Position numbers and translations under genes: made by a program. Below are positions 40,152 through 49,753 of a stretch of 64,000 nt of DNA, one piece after another (the first letter of the stretch is position 1; every line of letters begins with the position of its first letter). This DNA is from an uncultured Pseudomonadota bacterium. Its GTDB lineage: Bacteria; Pseudomonadota; Alphaproteobacteria; RF32; CAG-239. The DNA lies in assembly GCA_902494875.1 (NCBI GenBank), contig CABUUO010000005.1:51440-115439 (forward strand), in the 5' to 3' direction. The notes under the pieces were generated by a model, which worked only from the letters and a program-made list of their open reading frames with translations, was not told the DNA's origin and made no database searches.

Positions 40152-41486
40152 ATGGAGGAAAGTGCAAGAACTGTTTTGGGGATGAGCCCGCAGCTGGCGG
40201 CAATCCTGATTATGCTAATCAGTTATCTGATTATTTTTACCGAAAAGGTCAACCGGGCAATCGTGGCGCTGCTGGGTGCGGCGGCAATGATCGTTTCCGG
40301 TATTCTGACGCAGAAAATGGCTTTGGCCGGTATTGATTTTAACACTTTGGCACTGCTTATCGGCATGATGATTATCGTCGGCATCTGCGAAAGATCCGGC
40401 ATGTTTCAGTTTGTGGCGATATGGGCGGCCAAAAAGGTTGATGCCAATCCGCGCGGACTGCTGGCAGTTCTGGCAATTGTAACGGCCGTATTTTCGGCTT
40501 TTCTGGACAATGTGACGACGGTTTTGCTGATTGCGCCGGTTACGTTTCAGATTACGCGCAAGTTGAAAGTTAATCCGTATCCGTTTTTGGTTTTGGAGAT
40601 TTTTGCTTCCAATATCGGCGGTACGGCAACGCTTATCGGAGATCCTCCAAACATTTTAATCGGTTCCGCTTTGGATTTGACGTTTATGGATTTTGTGAAA
40701 GTCCTGACGCCGATCGTGCTGGTGGTGATGCTGGTGTTGATTGCCCTGTTTGACCTGATTTGGGGTCGACGGATGATTACGACCGACGATGAGAAGGCGC
40801 TGGTTTTGAACATGAACGAAAAAGACGCGATTATTGACCGCGGTCTGTTATATAAATCTTTGTTTGTTCTGGCTTTGGTTATCGGCGGTTTCATTTTTGC
40901 CAAACAGCTTTATCTGGACAATGGTACCATCGCTTTGACCGGCGCGGCGCTTTTGCTGCTGCTTTATACGCTGGAAGCCAAAGGTGATGAAAAAGACGAC
41001 CGGGTGCGTGAGATTTTCAGCGTTGTGGACTGGACGACCATCTTTTTCTTCACCGGTTTGTTCGTTATTGTTTTTGGGCTGGAAGAAACCGGCATTCTGT
41101 CTTATCTGGGGCAGAAGTTTATTGATTTTACCGGAGGCAGCGTCAATAAGCTGGTCTTTCTTATTTTATGGTCGTCTGCCATCCTTTCCAGCGTGGTGGA
41201 CAATATTCCGTTTGTGGCGACAATGATTCCGATGCTGAAGTCGATTGAGGCTGATATCGGCGGCCGGGAGGCCATGATGCCGGTATGGTGGGCGTTGTCC
41301 TTAGGCGCCTGTTTCGGCGGTAACGGTACGCTGATCGGCGCGTCTGCCAATGTTGTGGTTGCTGGTATGGCCAGCAAGGAAGGTCATCCGATTAATTTTA
41401 TCGGTTTTCTGCTGTGGTCAATTCCGACCATGCTTCTCAGCGTCGGCATTGCAACCTTGTTTATGTATATTGAGTTTTTAAGATAA
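40152..41486 (+). CDS. ArsB/NhaD-superfamily ion transporter
   Basis: The 444-residue inner-membrane protein has about eleven or twelve hydrophobic helices in two related halves. Each half carries a conserved hairpin signature: SAFLDNVTTVLLIAPVTF with NIGGTATLIGDPPNILIGS, and SSVVDNIPFVATMIPML with CFGGNGTLIGASANVV. These signatures mark the ion transporter superfamily (ArsB, NhaD, CitM relatives). The substrate is not determined; NhaD-type sodium/proton exchange or organic-anion transport are both possible. It follows the EptA-like gene by 25 bases and could be co-transcribed. Confidence 0.88.
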   Translation: MEESARTVLGMSPQLAAILIMLISYLIIFTEKVNRAIVALLGAAAMIVSGILTQKMALAGIDFNTLALLIGMMIIVGICERSGMFQFVAIWAAKKVDANPRGLLAVLAIVTAVFSAFLDNVTTVLLIAPVTFQITRKLKVNPYPFLVLEIFASNIGGTATLIGDPPNILIGSALDLTFMDFVKVLTPIVLVVMLVLIALFDLIWGRRMITTDDEKALVLNMNEKDAIIDRGLLYKSLFVLALVIGGFIFAKQLYLDNGTIALTGAALLLLLYTLEAKGDEKDDRVREIFSVVDWTTIFFFTGLFVIVFGLEETGILSYLGQKFIDFTGGSVNKLVFLILWSSAILSSVVDNIPFVATMIPMLKSIEADIGGREAMMPVWWALSLGACFGGNGTLIGASANVVVAGMASKEGHPINFIGFLLWSIPTMLLSVGIATLFMYIEFLR

Positions 41487-41507
41487 AAGCTCCGCCATGA
41501 AAGCGTC

Positions 41508-41541
41508 AAACGGTCCGATATATGTTGTCGGACCGTTTTCT
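41508..41541 (+). terminator. Intrinsic terminator
   Basis: AAACGGTCCGA pairs perfectly with TCGGACCGTTT around TATATGTTG. The T-run is short. Confidence 0.75.
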
Positions 41542-41651
41542 TATGCCCGCTTTGTCGGAAAATTTTGCTTTGGTTAACTTGCAGGGTTTCGTTGACTTGG
41601 AAGAATATTAATTTTATAACATCCTTAACTATTGACTACGGGAATAATGAA

Positions 41652-42623
41652 ATGGAAAAAATTAAAGAGTTGTTTACTAATCATCCGGTTCTGCCGGAAT
41701 CTTGGCTGTGGGTTATCTTCGGAATAGCCGTCATCGTTTTGCTGTTGTGGGACCTGTTGTTTTTCAACCGTAAAAACGAGGTGCCGAATTTTATGCATAC
41801 GTTGGTTGTCTGTATCGTTTATATTCTGGCGGCCTGCGTGTTCGGCGTGTTTGTTATGTATGAAGAAGGCGTGGACAAGGGTATGCTGTTCTTTACCGGT
41901 TTTTTGGTCGAGAAGAGTTTGTCTTTGGACAATATTTTCATTATGTCATTAATTTTTTCATCGCTCGGGGTGCCGAGAATGTATCAGCACCGGGTGTTGT
42001 TCTGGGGTATTCTCGGCGCCATTGTCATGAGGGCTCTGCTGATTTTCCTCGGCGAGGCGCTGATCAGCAACTTTCATTGGGTGCTTTATGTCTTTTCGGC
42101 TTTTCTGGTTTATACCGGTGTCAAAATGGTGCTGCCGGAAAAAGAGGAAAAGAAAGAGCTCAAGGATACCAAGCTTTATGCTGTTCTTTCCAAAATGTTT
42201 CATGTTACGCATGAAATCAGAGGCGAGCACTTTTTTGTGAAAGAAAACGGCCGTCACTATATTACGCCGCTGTTCTTTGCTCTGCTGATTATTGAAACGA
42301 TGGACGTCATTTTTGCACTGGACAGCATCCCGGCCATCTTTCTGATTACGCAGGACGTGTTCATCATTTATACCAGCAACATTTTTGCCATTTTGGGCCT
42401 GAGGGCTTTGTATTTTCTGCTGGAGGCGGCCGTTCACAAGTTTGTATATCTGAAGCAGGCGCTGTCGGTAATTTTGATTTATATCGGACTGAAAATCTTT
42501 CTGCCGAAAATCGGCATAGAGATTCAGCCATGGCATTCGCTGTGCATTACGTTTTCGCTTTTGTTTGCCGGGATTATCTTCTCGCTGATAAAGGTGCGCA
42601 GAGATGCGCAAGCCGCAAAATAA
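41652..42623 (+). CDS. TerC/Alx-family membrane protein
   Basis: The 323-residue inner-membrane protein has about nine helices and the TerC signature residues in FLVEKSLSLDNIFIMSLIF and IETMDVIFALDSIPAIFLIT, where acidic residues lie within membrane segments and probably bind a metal ion. Family members (Alx, TerC, MeeF/MeeY) are associated with manganese export and tellurite or pH response. The start at 41652 is used because it begins the family-typical N-terminus. No Mn riboswitch of the yybP type is evident upstream. Confidence 0.9.
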   Translation: MEKIKELFTNHPVLPESWLWVIFGIAVIVLLLWDLLFFNRKNEVPNFMHTLVVCIVYILAACVFGVFVMYEEGVDKGMLFFTGFLVEKSLSLDNIFIMSLIFSSLGVPRMYQHRVLFWGILGAIVMRALLIFLGEALISNFHWVLYVFSAFLVYTGVKMVLPEKEEKKELKDTKLYAVLSKMFHVTHEIRGEHFFVKENGRHYITPLFFALLIIETMDVIFALDSIPAIFLITQDVFIIYTSNIFAILGLRALYFLLEAAVHKFVYLKQALSVILIYIGLKIFLPKIGIEIQPWHSLCITFSLLFAGIIFSLIKVRRDAQAAK

Positions 42624-42625
42624 TC

Positions 42626-42655
42626 AAAAGCCCCGTGAGAAACGGGGCTTTTTTG
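42626..42655. terminator. Bidirectional intrinsic terminator
   Basis: AAAAGCCCCGT-GAGAA-ACGGGGCTTTT with flanking A and T runs separates the convergent terC-like and motB genes. Confidence 0.92.
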
Positions 42656-43321
42656 TTATGGTTCAATGCGGATGACCACGCGCCGGTTTTTTATCCGGTT
42701 CTCGGGAATGGTTTCTCCATACATATTAAAGCTCGGGTATGCGGGAGAGATGTCTGCCATGCCGATTGCGCGCAGGCGCTGGGCGTTGACGTTTCTTTTA
42801 ATCAGTTCGCGGACGACACTGCCGGCGCGGGCAGCCGAAAACTCCCAGTTGGAAGGATAGTATTGGTTTTTGACTTCATTGGTGTCATCGGTGTGTCCTT
42901 CGACCGTGATGCTGAATTTGCGGTAACGGTTTTCATTCAGAAGAAAGGCAATCTGACGGATAATTTCTTTTCCTTCGGGACGGATTTCAATGCTGCCCTG
43001 ATCAAAGAAAGTCAGATTGCTGATGTCTATGACCGCGCCCTGAGAGTCAGATCCGAGGCTGACGCCTTCTCCGAGATCCAAACCGGCTGCTTCGTCCAGA
43101 AAATCAACCAGTTTGCCGTCAACCTGTTCAGGGGGAACGCTGTTGAATGCTGCGGCCAGGGCATATTCAAGCTGGGCGGCCTTTTTCTTGTCGAGGCTGG
43201 AAGTGGCAAACAAGACAATGAACAGAGCCAGCAAAAGCGTCAGCAGATCCGAATAGGGAATAAGCCAGGTTTCGTCCGCGTGTTCTTCGTGATGTTCTTC
43301 ATTTTTCTTTTTCCGAGCCAT
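42656..43321 (-). CDS. motB: Flagellar motor stator protein MotB
   Basis: The 221-residue protein has one N-terminal membrane helix carrying the proton-binding Asp (WLIPYSDLLTLLLALFIVLFA, Asp 25). A plug/linker follows, then a C-terminal OmpA-like peptidoglycan-binding domain (SITVEGHTDD, NWEFSAARAGSVVRELI, NRRVVIRIEP). Length is somewhat short for MotB because the linker is compact. It starts directly at the motA stop (43322), so the two are coupled in a motA-motB operon. Confidence 0.94.
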   Translation of the reverse strand: MARKKKNEEHHEEHADETWLIPYSDLLTLLLALFIVLFATSSLDKKKAAQLEYALAAAFNSVPPEQVDGKLVDFLDEAAGLDLGEGVSLGSDSQGAVIDISNLTFFDQGSIEIRPEGKEIIRQIAFLLNENRYRKFSITVEGHTDDTNEVKNQYYPSNWEFSAARAGSVVRELIKRNVNAQRLRAIGMADISPAYPSFNMYGETIPENRIKNRRVVIRIEP

Positions 43322-44098
43322 TTATTGTTCTTCCTTCAGCGATTTTCTTTCCGAAATCGGAATGAAAGCCTGCAGTCTAGCTTCCATGGCCATTGAAGAT
43401 GCTCCGCCCTGGAGAGCCAGCGCTCCTTCCAGGACCATTCTGCGAAGCTCGACTTCTTCCTGCGAAATGCGTTTCAGTTTGTTGGCAAATGGATGCCACA
43501 GGACATAACCGGTAAAAATACCGAGCAGTGTGGCGACAAAGGCGGCAGCGATGGAATGGCCGAGCATGTTGATGTCAGAGAGGTTGCCCAATGCTGCAAT
43601 CAGGCCGATGACGGCGCCGAGCACGCCAAGCGTGGGCGCATACATTCCGCCTTGGGAAAAAATCAGCGCACCGGCGCGGTGACGCTCTTCCATCTGCTTG
43701 ATTTCGGCTTCCATGACCTCGCTGATAAAATCGGCGTTAAAACCATCGGCAACCAGCGTCAACGCGGAACGGACAAAAGGGTCTTCCACTTCGGAAGCGT
43801 GTTTTTCAATGGCAACAATGCCGTCACGTTTGGCTGATTTGGCAACGCTTACGAACAGTTCCAGAATTTGCTGTTTGGAAGGAAGCTTTTTGCCGACAAA
43901 AATAATTTTGAGCAAAACGGGAAATTTTTTTAAATCTTTGAGACTAAAAGCGTTGAACAGCGCCGCAGCGGTTCCGGCGATAATAATCAGAAAAGCGGCC
44001 GGATTGATCAGGGCATGCGGATCGGCGCCTTTCAGAGCCATGCCGACACCAACTGCGAGAATTCCGCCGATAACGCCAATCAGTGAAGAAAGCTCCAT
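43322..44098 (-). CDS. motA: Flagellar motor stator protein MotA
   Basis: The 258-residue protein has four membrane helices (two near the N-terminus, two at about residues 150-205) and a cytoplasmic charged loop that contacts FliG. Blocks such as PAAFLIIIAGTAAALFNAF, FVRSALTLVADGFNADFI and YAPTLGVLGAVIGLIAALGNL match MotA/PomA, including the Pro residues important for rotation. It forms the proton (or sodium) channel with MotB. First gene of motA-motB, 15 kb from flgB-flgC-fliE. Confidence 0.94.
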   Translation of the reverse strand: MELSSLIGVIGGILAVGVGMALKGADPHALINPAAFLIIIAGTAAALFNAFSLKDLKKFPVLLKIIFVGKKLPSKQQILELFVSVAKSAKRDGIVAIEKHASEVEDPFVRSALTLVADGFNADFISEVMEAEIKQMEERHRAGALIFSQGGMYAPTLGVLGAVIGLIAALGNLSDINMLGHSIAAAFVATLLGIFTGYVLWHPFANKLKRISQEEVELRRMVLEGALALQGGASSMAMEARLQAFIPISERKSLKEEQ

Positions 44099-44263
44099 GT
44101 TTTTATTCCTTTCTTAACAGAAATAATCAATAGAATAATAGGTTATATAGTTTAATTTAACGTTAAATTTTTTGAGGATAATTAACCGGCAGGTTACTGT
44201 ATTCTTGACGCCGGCGGCAAAACAACATATAAACGGAAAAGAAACAATTTTCTGGTATCGGCA

Positions 44264-46027
44264 ATGTTGAAAAAATTAAAAGAAAAATTCAAATCGAGTT
44301 ACATGGTTCAGAACTATATGAAGATTTACCCTTATGTCAAACCATATTGGGTAAGGGCTTTGCTGGCCGTGCTGATTACGATTCCGATCGGATCGCTCGA
44401 TGCGGTTATTGCCTGGGCGCTGAAACCTTATATGGATGTGGTCATGGTGGAAAAAAGCACCTCGGCAACGGCTTATATTCCGCTGCTGATTATTTTTTTC
44501 AGCCTGATTCAAAGCATGCTGAACTATACGGCAACCTATCTTAATACGTGGGTCGGACGCCGGATTACCAATGACCTAAAAGAAGACCTTTATAAAAAGC
44601 TTTTGCATTATGATGCCCATTTTTTTGATACGACGACTTCAGGCGACGTGCAGTTTCGTTTCAACAATGACGTGGAGGCGGCCTGCAGCGGTCTGCTGGC
44701 CAACCTGAAACTGTTCACGACCCGGGTGTTTTCTTCCATTTCGCTGATTTTTGTCTTGTTTTACAATTCCTGGCAGCTGGCGATTGTGGCGGTTATCGTT
44801 TTGGGCTGCGCTTTGTTTCCGCTGACCCGGGTGCGCAAAAAACTGAAAGAGCTGATGGAAAAAAGCGTTTATGCCGGCGGCAATATTGCCACGCATTATA
44901 ACGAAACCTACAGCGGCAACCGCGTGATTACGTCTTATAACCTGTATGACTATCAGTACGGCCGTTTTAAGGACAATATGCGGATGATTTTCAAAATCGG
45001 CATGAAGATGGTGCAGCGTACGGGACTGCTTTCGCCGATGATGCATTTTATCGTGTCGCTGGGTATTGCGTTAGTCATCTGGCTCGGCAGTTATCTGATT
45101 GTTCACCATGAAATTACCAGCGGCAACTTCGTTTCTTTTATTGCAGCGCTGATTATGCTTTATAACCCGATTAAGAGCATCGGCAACAATTATAATTCGG
45201 TACAGATGTCTTTGATGGCGATGGAAAGGGTTTTTGCGCTGCTGGCTGCCCAGCCGGCAATTCTTAACCGTGAAAACGCGGTCAAGCTTGACGGCGTTAA
45301 CAAGATGATTGAGTATAAAAACGTATGGTTTGAATATATTAAGGACAAACCGATTTTAAAAGGCGTGAATCTGAAAGTCAAAGTCGGGCAGACGATTGCC
45401 CTGGTCGGAAATTCCGGCGGCGGAAAGTCTACGTTTGTCAACCTGCTGCCGCGCTTTTATGACATCAGGGACGGGCAGATATTGATAGACGGCGTTGACA
45501 TCCGCGATATGGATCTCTATTCACTGCGCGATAAAATTGCCATCGTTTTTCAGGATAATTTTCTGTTTGCCGGCACTATCCGCGAGAATATTCTGCTCGG
45601 CCGTCATGACGCAACGCCGGAACAAATAAGCCGGGCGGTTAAAAGCGCATGTCTGGAAGAGTTCGTAAACTCGCTGGATAACGGTTTGGATACGGAAATA
45701 GGTGAGCGCGGCGTGCTGTTGTCCGGCGGGCAGAAACAGCGTATCGCGATTGCGCGCGCTTTTATCAAAGATGCGCCGATTGTTATTTTGGACGAGGCAA
45801 CTTCGGCTTTGGACAACAAATCGGAAGCTATTGTCCAGCAAGCGATTGAAAACCTGATGAACGACCGGACGGTTTTTGTGATTGCGCACCGTTTGTCAAC
45901 GGTAAGAAACGCCGATAAAATCGTGGTCATCAATAACGGCGAGATTGTGGAAAGCGGTACGCACAAACAACTGCTTGAAAAAGAAAACAGCATTTATGCC
46001 GCGCTATACAAAACGCAGTTAAAGTAA
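44264..46027 (+). CDS. MsbA-like ABC exporter
   Basis: The 587-residue half-transporter has six N-terminal membrane helices (about residues 25-310) fused to an ATPase domain. Walker A is GNSGGGKST (about residue 382), the signature is LSGGQKQRIAIARAF (about 486) and Walker B is IVILDEATSALD (about 506), with a D-loop and the H-motif in VIAHRLSTV. Homology pattern and length fit MsbA, which flips lipid A-core across the inner membrane, although multidrug relatives look similar. It is a single gene, divergent from motA. Confidence 0.88.
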   Translation: MLKKLKEKFKSSYMVQNYMKIYPYVKPYWVRALLAVLITIPIGSLDAVIAWALKPYMDVVMVEKSTSATAYIPLLIIFFSLIQSMLNYTATYLNTWVGRRITNDLKEDLYKKLLHYDAHFFDTTTSGDVQFRFNNDVEAACSGLLANLKLFTTRVFSSISLIFVLFYNSWQLAIVAVIVLGCALFPLTRVRKKLKELMEKSVYAGGNIATHYNETYSGNRVITSYNLYDYQYGRFKDNMRMIFKIGMKMVQRTGLLSPMMHFIVSLGIALVIWLGSYLIVHHEITSGNFVSFIAALIMLYNPIKSIGNNYNSVQMSLMAMERVFALLAAQPAILNRENAVKLDGVNKMIEYKNVWFEYIKDKPILKGVNLKVKVGQTIALVGNSGGGKSTFVNLLPRFYDIRDGQILIDGVDIRDMDLYSLRDKIAIVFQDNFLFAGTIRENILLGRHDATPEQISRAVKSACLEEFVNSLDNGLDTEIGERGVLLSGGQKQRIAIARAFIKDAPIVILDEATSALDNKSEAIVQQAIENLMNDRTVFVIAHRLSTVRNADKIVVINNGEIVESGTHKQLLEKENSIYAALYKTQLK

Positions 46028-46046
46028 CCCTTTAACATTCCAAAGA

Positions 46047-46078
46047 AAAGGCCGGAAGTTTCCGGCCTTTGTTTTTTT
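46047..46078. terminator. Bidirectional intrinsic terminator
   Basis: AAAGGCCGGAA pairs perfectly with TTCCGGCCTTT around a minimal loop and is followed by GTTTTTTT. It lies between the convergent MsbA-like gene and the BOF gene. Confidence 0.92.
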
Positions 46079-46451
46079 AGTTGTTGACTTTGTTTATTTG
46101 ATCAACTTCAATTTCGAGTTTGGTCCACCCCTTGTCGACTTCGCCTTTGATTTCAACCAGATCTTCGGGACCGATGTTTTGTCCCATCCAGTCGTCATCG
46201 TCGATTTCAACGTTGATGGTGCCGGTTCCGTCGCTGAAGATGTACATTTCTTCACCGACCTGTTTTTGAATGTTGCCGCGCAGAATGACCATGGCTTCAT
46301 CATTCAGGCCTTTGGCCTGTTCCACGGTTATGACGGCAACGTCGGTGCCGGGGCCGGTGAAGCCTCCGCCCATGTTGTCTTTAGCATTGGCTGCGCTGTT
46401 GACGGCCAGAACCGACAGAGCCGCTAAGGAAAGCAATTTTAACTTGTTCAT
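46077..46451 (-). CDS. YgiW/YdeI-family (BOF) periplasmic protein
   Basis: The 124-residue protein has a signal peptide ending NSAANA-K and a bacterial OB-fold (BOF) domain: MGGGFTGPG, VITVEQAKGLNDEAMVILRGNIQKQVGEEMYIFSDGTGTINVEID and VEIKGEVDK. E. coli relatives (YgiW, YdeI) are periplasmic stress proteins that bind small cationic ligands; function here is inferred. GGAGAAAG precedes the ATG. Confidence 0.88.
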   Translation of the reverse strand: MNKLKLLSLAALSVLAVNSAANAKDNMGGGFTGPGTDVAVITVEQAKGLNDEAMVILRGNIQKQVGEEMYIFSDGTGTINVEIDDDDWMGQNIGPEDLVEIKGEVDKGWTKLEIEVDQINKVNN

Positions 46452-46523
46452 ATCTTTCTCCTGTTGTTGTATGTTAGACGTGATGTTTATGTAATCAGTC
46501 TGTTTTAATTATCAAGAGCATGG

Positions 46524-47120
46524 TTATTTTATACTTTCGATAAGAAATGTAATGTTGGTGGTAAAGATCTTTACGGAGATGGCCAACAGGATGATGCCGA
46601 AAAATTTCTGCAACATATAAATGACGCCGCTGCCGAGAATATGTCCGAGCTTTTTGGCCAGTTTGACCACGAAGTAAACAATAAGCATATTGGCAACGAT
46701 TGCGAGCAGAATGTTGATGTCTTCGTACTGGGCACGGATGGAAAGCAGGGTCGTTAAAGCACCGGCGCCGGCAATCAGGGGAAAAACCAGCGGGATGAAA
46801 GTGGCGTCTTTGGGCATATCCGGGCGTTCGTGGAAAATGTCGATGTCGAGAATCATTTCCAGAGCCATAATAAAAATAATCAGAGAGCCGGCGACGGCAA
46901 ACGAGGAAATGTCAAGTTTGAACAGAGCCAGAAAAGCTTCTCCGACGTAGAAAAATCCGAGAAACATTACCAATGCAATAAGCGCCACGCGCTCGGCATG
47001 GATTTTTTTGCCGCCGCGGCGGAGCTTGAGGATAATGGGAATCGAACCGATGATGTCAATAACGGCAAACAAAACGACGAATGCGCTCAGAAACTGGCGC
47101 AGATTGAATTCGGCAAACAT
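46524..47120 (-). CDS. MarC-family membrane protein
   Basis: The 198-residue protein has six hydrophobic helices and the MarC/UPF0056 pattern (FVVLFAVIDIIGSIPIIL near the start, FIPLVFPLIAGAGALTTLL in the centre). Function of this family is unresolved; the early link to antibiotic resistance in E. coli was not confirmed. It is transcribed alone on the minus strand. Confidence 0.88.
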   Translation of the reverse strand: MFAEFNLRQFLSAFVVLFAVIDIIGSIPIILKLRRGGKKIHAERVALIALVMFLGFFYVGEAFLALFKLDISSFAVAGSLIIFIMALEMILDIDIFHERPDMPKDATFIPLVFPLIAGAGALTTLLSIRAQYEDINILLAIVANMLIVYFVVKLAKKLGHILGSGVIYMLQKFFGIILLAISVKIFTTNITFLIESIK

Positions 47121-47212
47121 ATTTTTTACTTTCTAAAACAAAACTGTGTTGATGAATATGTTTCGGTAGTATCATACGGAGCCGCGAAGTCAACCGAAAT
47201 CGTTTTTTTTGT

Positions 47213-47569
47213 TTATAAGATTTTTGACCATTCGGCTTCTTTAAAACCGGTCAGAACCGCGTCTCCGCAGATCAGCAGCGGGCGTTTGACCAACATGCCG
47301 TTTGAAGACAAAAGTTCAATCTGCTCGTTTTCGTTCATTTGCGGCAAGCGGTCTTTGAGACCAAGGCTTTTATACAACAGGCCGCTGGTGTTGAAGAAAC
47401 TTTTCAGCGGTTTATTGCTGCGGGCAATCCAGTCTTTCAGTTCGGCCGCGGAGGGATTGTTTTCGACAATGTGGCGGCTTTGATACAAAATATGATGTTG
47501 GTCCAGCCATTTTTTGGCTTTCTGGCAGGTTGAACATTTGGGGTATTCAAGAAAGAGAATGTTCGTCAT
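47213..47569 (-). CDS. ArsC/Spx-family thioredoxin-fold protein
   Basis: The 118-residue protein has the ArsC/Spx/YffB pattern: LEYPKCSTCQKAKKWLDQH with a CxxC pair at the N-terminus, then RHIVENNPSAAELKDWI, LKSFFNTSGLLYKSLGLKDRL and KRPLLICGDAVLTGF. Such proteins are arsenate reductases or redox-responsive regulators. Lack of other ars genes argues against a dedicated arsenic role. It ends a possible minus-strand unit following the barrel gene at 47580, with a 10-base gap. Confidence 0.88.
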   Translation of the reverse strand: MTNILFLEYPKCSTCQKAKKWLDQHHILYQSRHIVENNPSAAELKDWIARSNKPLKSFFNTSGLLYKSLGLKDRLPQMNENEQIELLSSNGMLVKRPLLICGDAVLTGFKEAEWSKIL

Positions 47570-47579
47570 ATTATGCTCC

Positions 47580-48437
47580 TTACAGGTTAAAGACGTCTGA
47601 ATATGCCAAGGACAGGCCGATCATAAAGTTGCTGCCGGCAACGTCGGACTGCCGGTCCTGGGCGCGAAAGTAAGTGATGTAGGGTGCCAGCGAAAGCGTG
47701 TTGTTCAGTTTAACGTCCATTCGCGAGGTCAGGTTGAATTCATATTCAAAATCGGTGCCGCGGTAGGTGCTGTAGTAAACGTAGTCGCGGAAGTAGCTCT
47801 CTATTTGAAACTTTACTCCTTCGCGCAACGGATATTCTCCTTTGAAGCCGATTTCGTATGCCAGTTTGGTATCGCTGCTATAGGTCAGGTCCAATTCCTG
47901 AACAGGCGCGACATACAGTTCTTTGACGTTTTTGCCGTTGAACATTTTGATGCCTTCTTTGGCGCGGAAAGTTTTGGTGCGCGGTGCATCGTTGTTGGCG
48001 GTGAATTCGGTCTGATAGCCGAGGCTGGCAAAAGGTCCGACGTCCGCGTCTTCATATTTCCACATTTTGCGGTTATAATCGGAGGTAAGCAAAATTTTGT
48101 CGGCGTTTTCGGTGGAGCTTTTTTCACCTTCGGCCGGTTTCAGCGTGGTCTTGCCATATTCGGCGTAGACGCTGTTGTTCCATTGCCAATCTGCTTTTTC
48201 GTATTCAAGCGCAAAGTCAAACACGCCTTTGATGACGGTTTCGCTGTCGGCGCTCAGCTGCGAGTTCGGGGAGTTTTGATATTGTTCGGCATTGTCCACC
48301 GAAGTGGATGACATTTCCAGTGCCACGCGCTTAAAATTGGCTCGGAGTTCTCCGTCCTGAGACAGGGCGGTTTCTTCGGCCAGGGCATTGAACGGGACAA
48401 GCAGGGATAAGGCCAGGGCCGTCAGTTTGTATTTCAT
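47580..48437 (-). CDS. Outer-membrane beta-barrel protein
   Basis: The 285-residue protein has a signal peptide (ending NALA-EE) and many amphipathic strands with Tyr/Trp at regular spacing (FDFALEYEKADWQWNNSVYAEYGKT, YPLREGVKFQIESYFRDYVYY, FNLTSRMDVKLNNTLSLAPYITYF). It resembles the DUF3078-type barrel proteins, but I am not certain of the family. It ends ...SDVFNL rather than with an aromatic residue. It is first in a two-gene unit with the ArsC-like gene. Confidence 0.75.
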   Translation of the reverse strand: MKYKLTALALSLLVPFNALAEETALSQDGELRANFKRVALEMSSTSVDNAEQYQNSPNSQLSADSETVIKGVFDFALEYEKADWQWNNSVYAEYGKTTLKPAEGEKSSTENADKILLTSDYNRKMWKYEDADVGPFASLGYQTEFTANNDAPRTKTFRAKEGIKMFNGKNVKELYVAPVQELDLTYSSDTKLAYEIGFKGEYPLREGVKFQIESYFRDYVYYSTYRGTDFEYEFNLTSRMDVKLNNTLSLAPYITYFRAQDRQSDVAGSNFMIGLSLAYSDVFNL

Positions 48438-48587
48438 CGTAAGTTCCTTGTTTAGTCGTTGAATAGTTCGTGATTATAATAATTTTGCTTATTTAGGCAA
48501 TTCATTGAGACTGCCGTGTTGATATTTATTTAAAAAATTACTATTTATATAGACAGGAAGTTTTAAATTTGGAGGGGAAAAGTAAAA

Positions 48588-48848
48588 ATGAATCGGCTTA
48601 CTAATATTTTTTTATGGGTGTTTGCCGGCGCGACGGGGTTGTTTGTAATTATGTTTTCCCTCTATGTCGCTTCTGTGTTAATTCCGATTTTGCTGGCGGT
48701 TATGGCTGTGTCGGGACTGGCTAACCTGATTATGTACGCCTACGGGAAGCATAAGTCTTCCTGTCGCGGGAAGGGGACGCTTGCTTCAGCAAAAAAGAGA
48801 AAGCCCGAAATTATAGACGTTGAATATGAAATTGTTGACGACAAATAA
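48588..48848 (+). CDS. Small membrane protein
   Basis: The 86-residue product has two adjacent hydrophobic helices (about residues 7-32 and 33-50) and a basic then acidic C-terminal tail (KKRKPEIIDVEYEIVDDK). GGAGGGG lies upstream of the ATG. No family is recognised. It lies 17 bases before the ROK kinase gene, so the two may be co-transcribed. Confidence 0.65.
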   Translation: MNRLTNIFLWVFAGATGLFVIMFSLYVASVLIPILLAVMAVSGLANLIMYAYGKHKSSCRGKGTLASAKKRKPEIIDVEYEIVDDK

Positions 48849-48865
48849 ATCAGAAAGAAAAAGCA

Positions 48866-49750
48866 ATGGAAGAGAACGGAAAAGTTTTAGCCTTTGACAT
48901 CGGCGGAACCAAGATTGCATACGGCATTGTCTGCCGTGACGGAAGTTTGGCGGGCAAGGTGACCAAAGTGAGCACGCCGGCCACCCGAGAGGCGGTTTAT
49001 TCATTGTTGAAAAAAATTGTTTCCCAATATGAGAACGAAGTCGACGCGGTGGCGATTTCTACGGCGGGAACCGTTGACGACAACAATATGAAGATAACGG
49101 GGTCGGTCGGAAATCTGCCGGAAGGTTATGAAAAAACTGATTTCCAATCGCTCAGTTCCAAAAGGGTTTTTGTGGTGAATGACGCCAATGCCGCAGTATG
49201 GGCCGAATATAAGGTCGGCAATGCCAAAGGAAAGAAAAACACGGTTCTGCTGACGCTGGGGACCGGCGTGGGCGTCGGGCTGATTGTGAACGGGCGGCTG
49301 GTGACCGGAAAATCCGGCGCGGCCGGCGAGGTCCATTTTCCGATCCGGTTGGATAAAAAGCGGCGCTGCGGCTGCGGCAATTATGACTGTCTGGAAATTT
49401 ACATGTCCGGCAAGGCACTGAATCTGGATGCCAAAGAATTTTTCAAAGACGACAACGCCACCAGTTATGACGTAATTGCCGGTGTGAAAGAGAATCGGCT
49501 GCCGGCAGTTGAAGCGTTTAACCATTGGCAGAATATGGTTTTGTACGGGGTGGTTATTTTTGCCAGCATTTTTGATCCGGACGTTATTCTGCTGGGTGGT
49601 TCGATGGCGCATTTTATTGATTACGAACGCTTGAACAAAGAGGCCAACGCACAGATTGTGACGGCGCCGTTCGTGTTGAAAGAGGCCGCCTTTGAAAACA
49701 ATGCCGGGATAATCGGTGCGGCTCTGTTGTGTCTGGAACAAAACTTGTAG
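48866..49750 (+). CDS. ROK-family sugar kinase
   Basis: The 294-residue protein has the ATP-binding motif VLAFDIGGTKIAYGIV (residues 7-22), the catalytic Asp in VVNDANAAVWAEY, GTGVGVGLIVNGRLVTGKSGAAGEVHF, and the ROK zinc site CGCGNYDCLEIYMSG. It phosphorylates a hexose such as glucose, N-acetylmannosamine or GlcNAc; the exact sugar cannot be fixed from sequence. No DNA-binding domain is present. With nagA/nagB elsewhere in the window, an amino-sugar role is plausible but not shown. Confidence 0.9.
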   Translation: MEENGKVLAFDIGGTKIAYGIVCRDGSLAGKVTKVSTPATREAVYSLLKKIVSQYENEVDAVAISTAGTVDDNNMKITGSVGNLPEGYEKTDFQSLSSKRVFVVNDANAAVWAEYKVGNAKGKKNTVLLTLGTGVGVGLIVNGRLVTGKSGAAGEVHFPIRLDKKRRCGCGNYDCLEIYMSGKALNLDAKEFFKDDNATSYDVIAGVKENRLPAVEAFNHWQNMVLYGVVIFASIFDPDVILLGGSMAHFIDYERLNKEANAQIVTAPFVLKEAAFENNAGIIGAALLCLEQNL

Positions 49751-49753
49751 AGC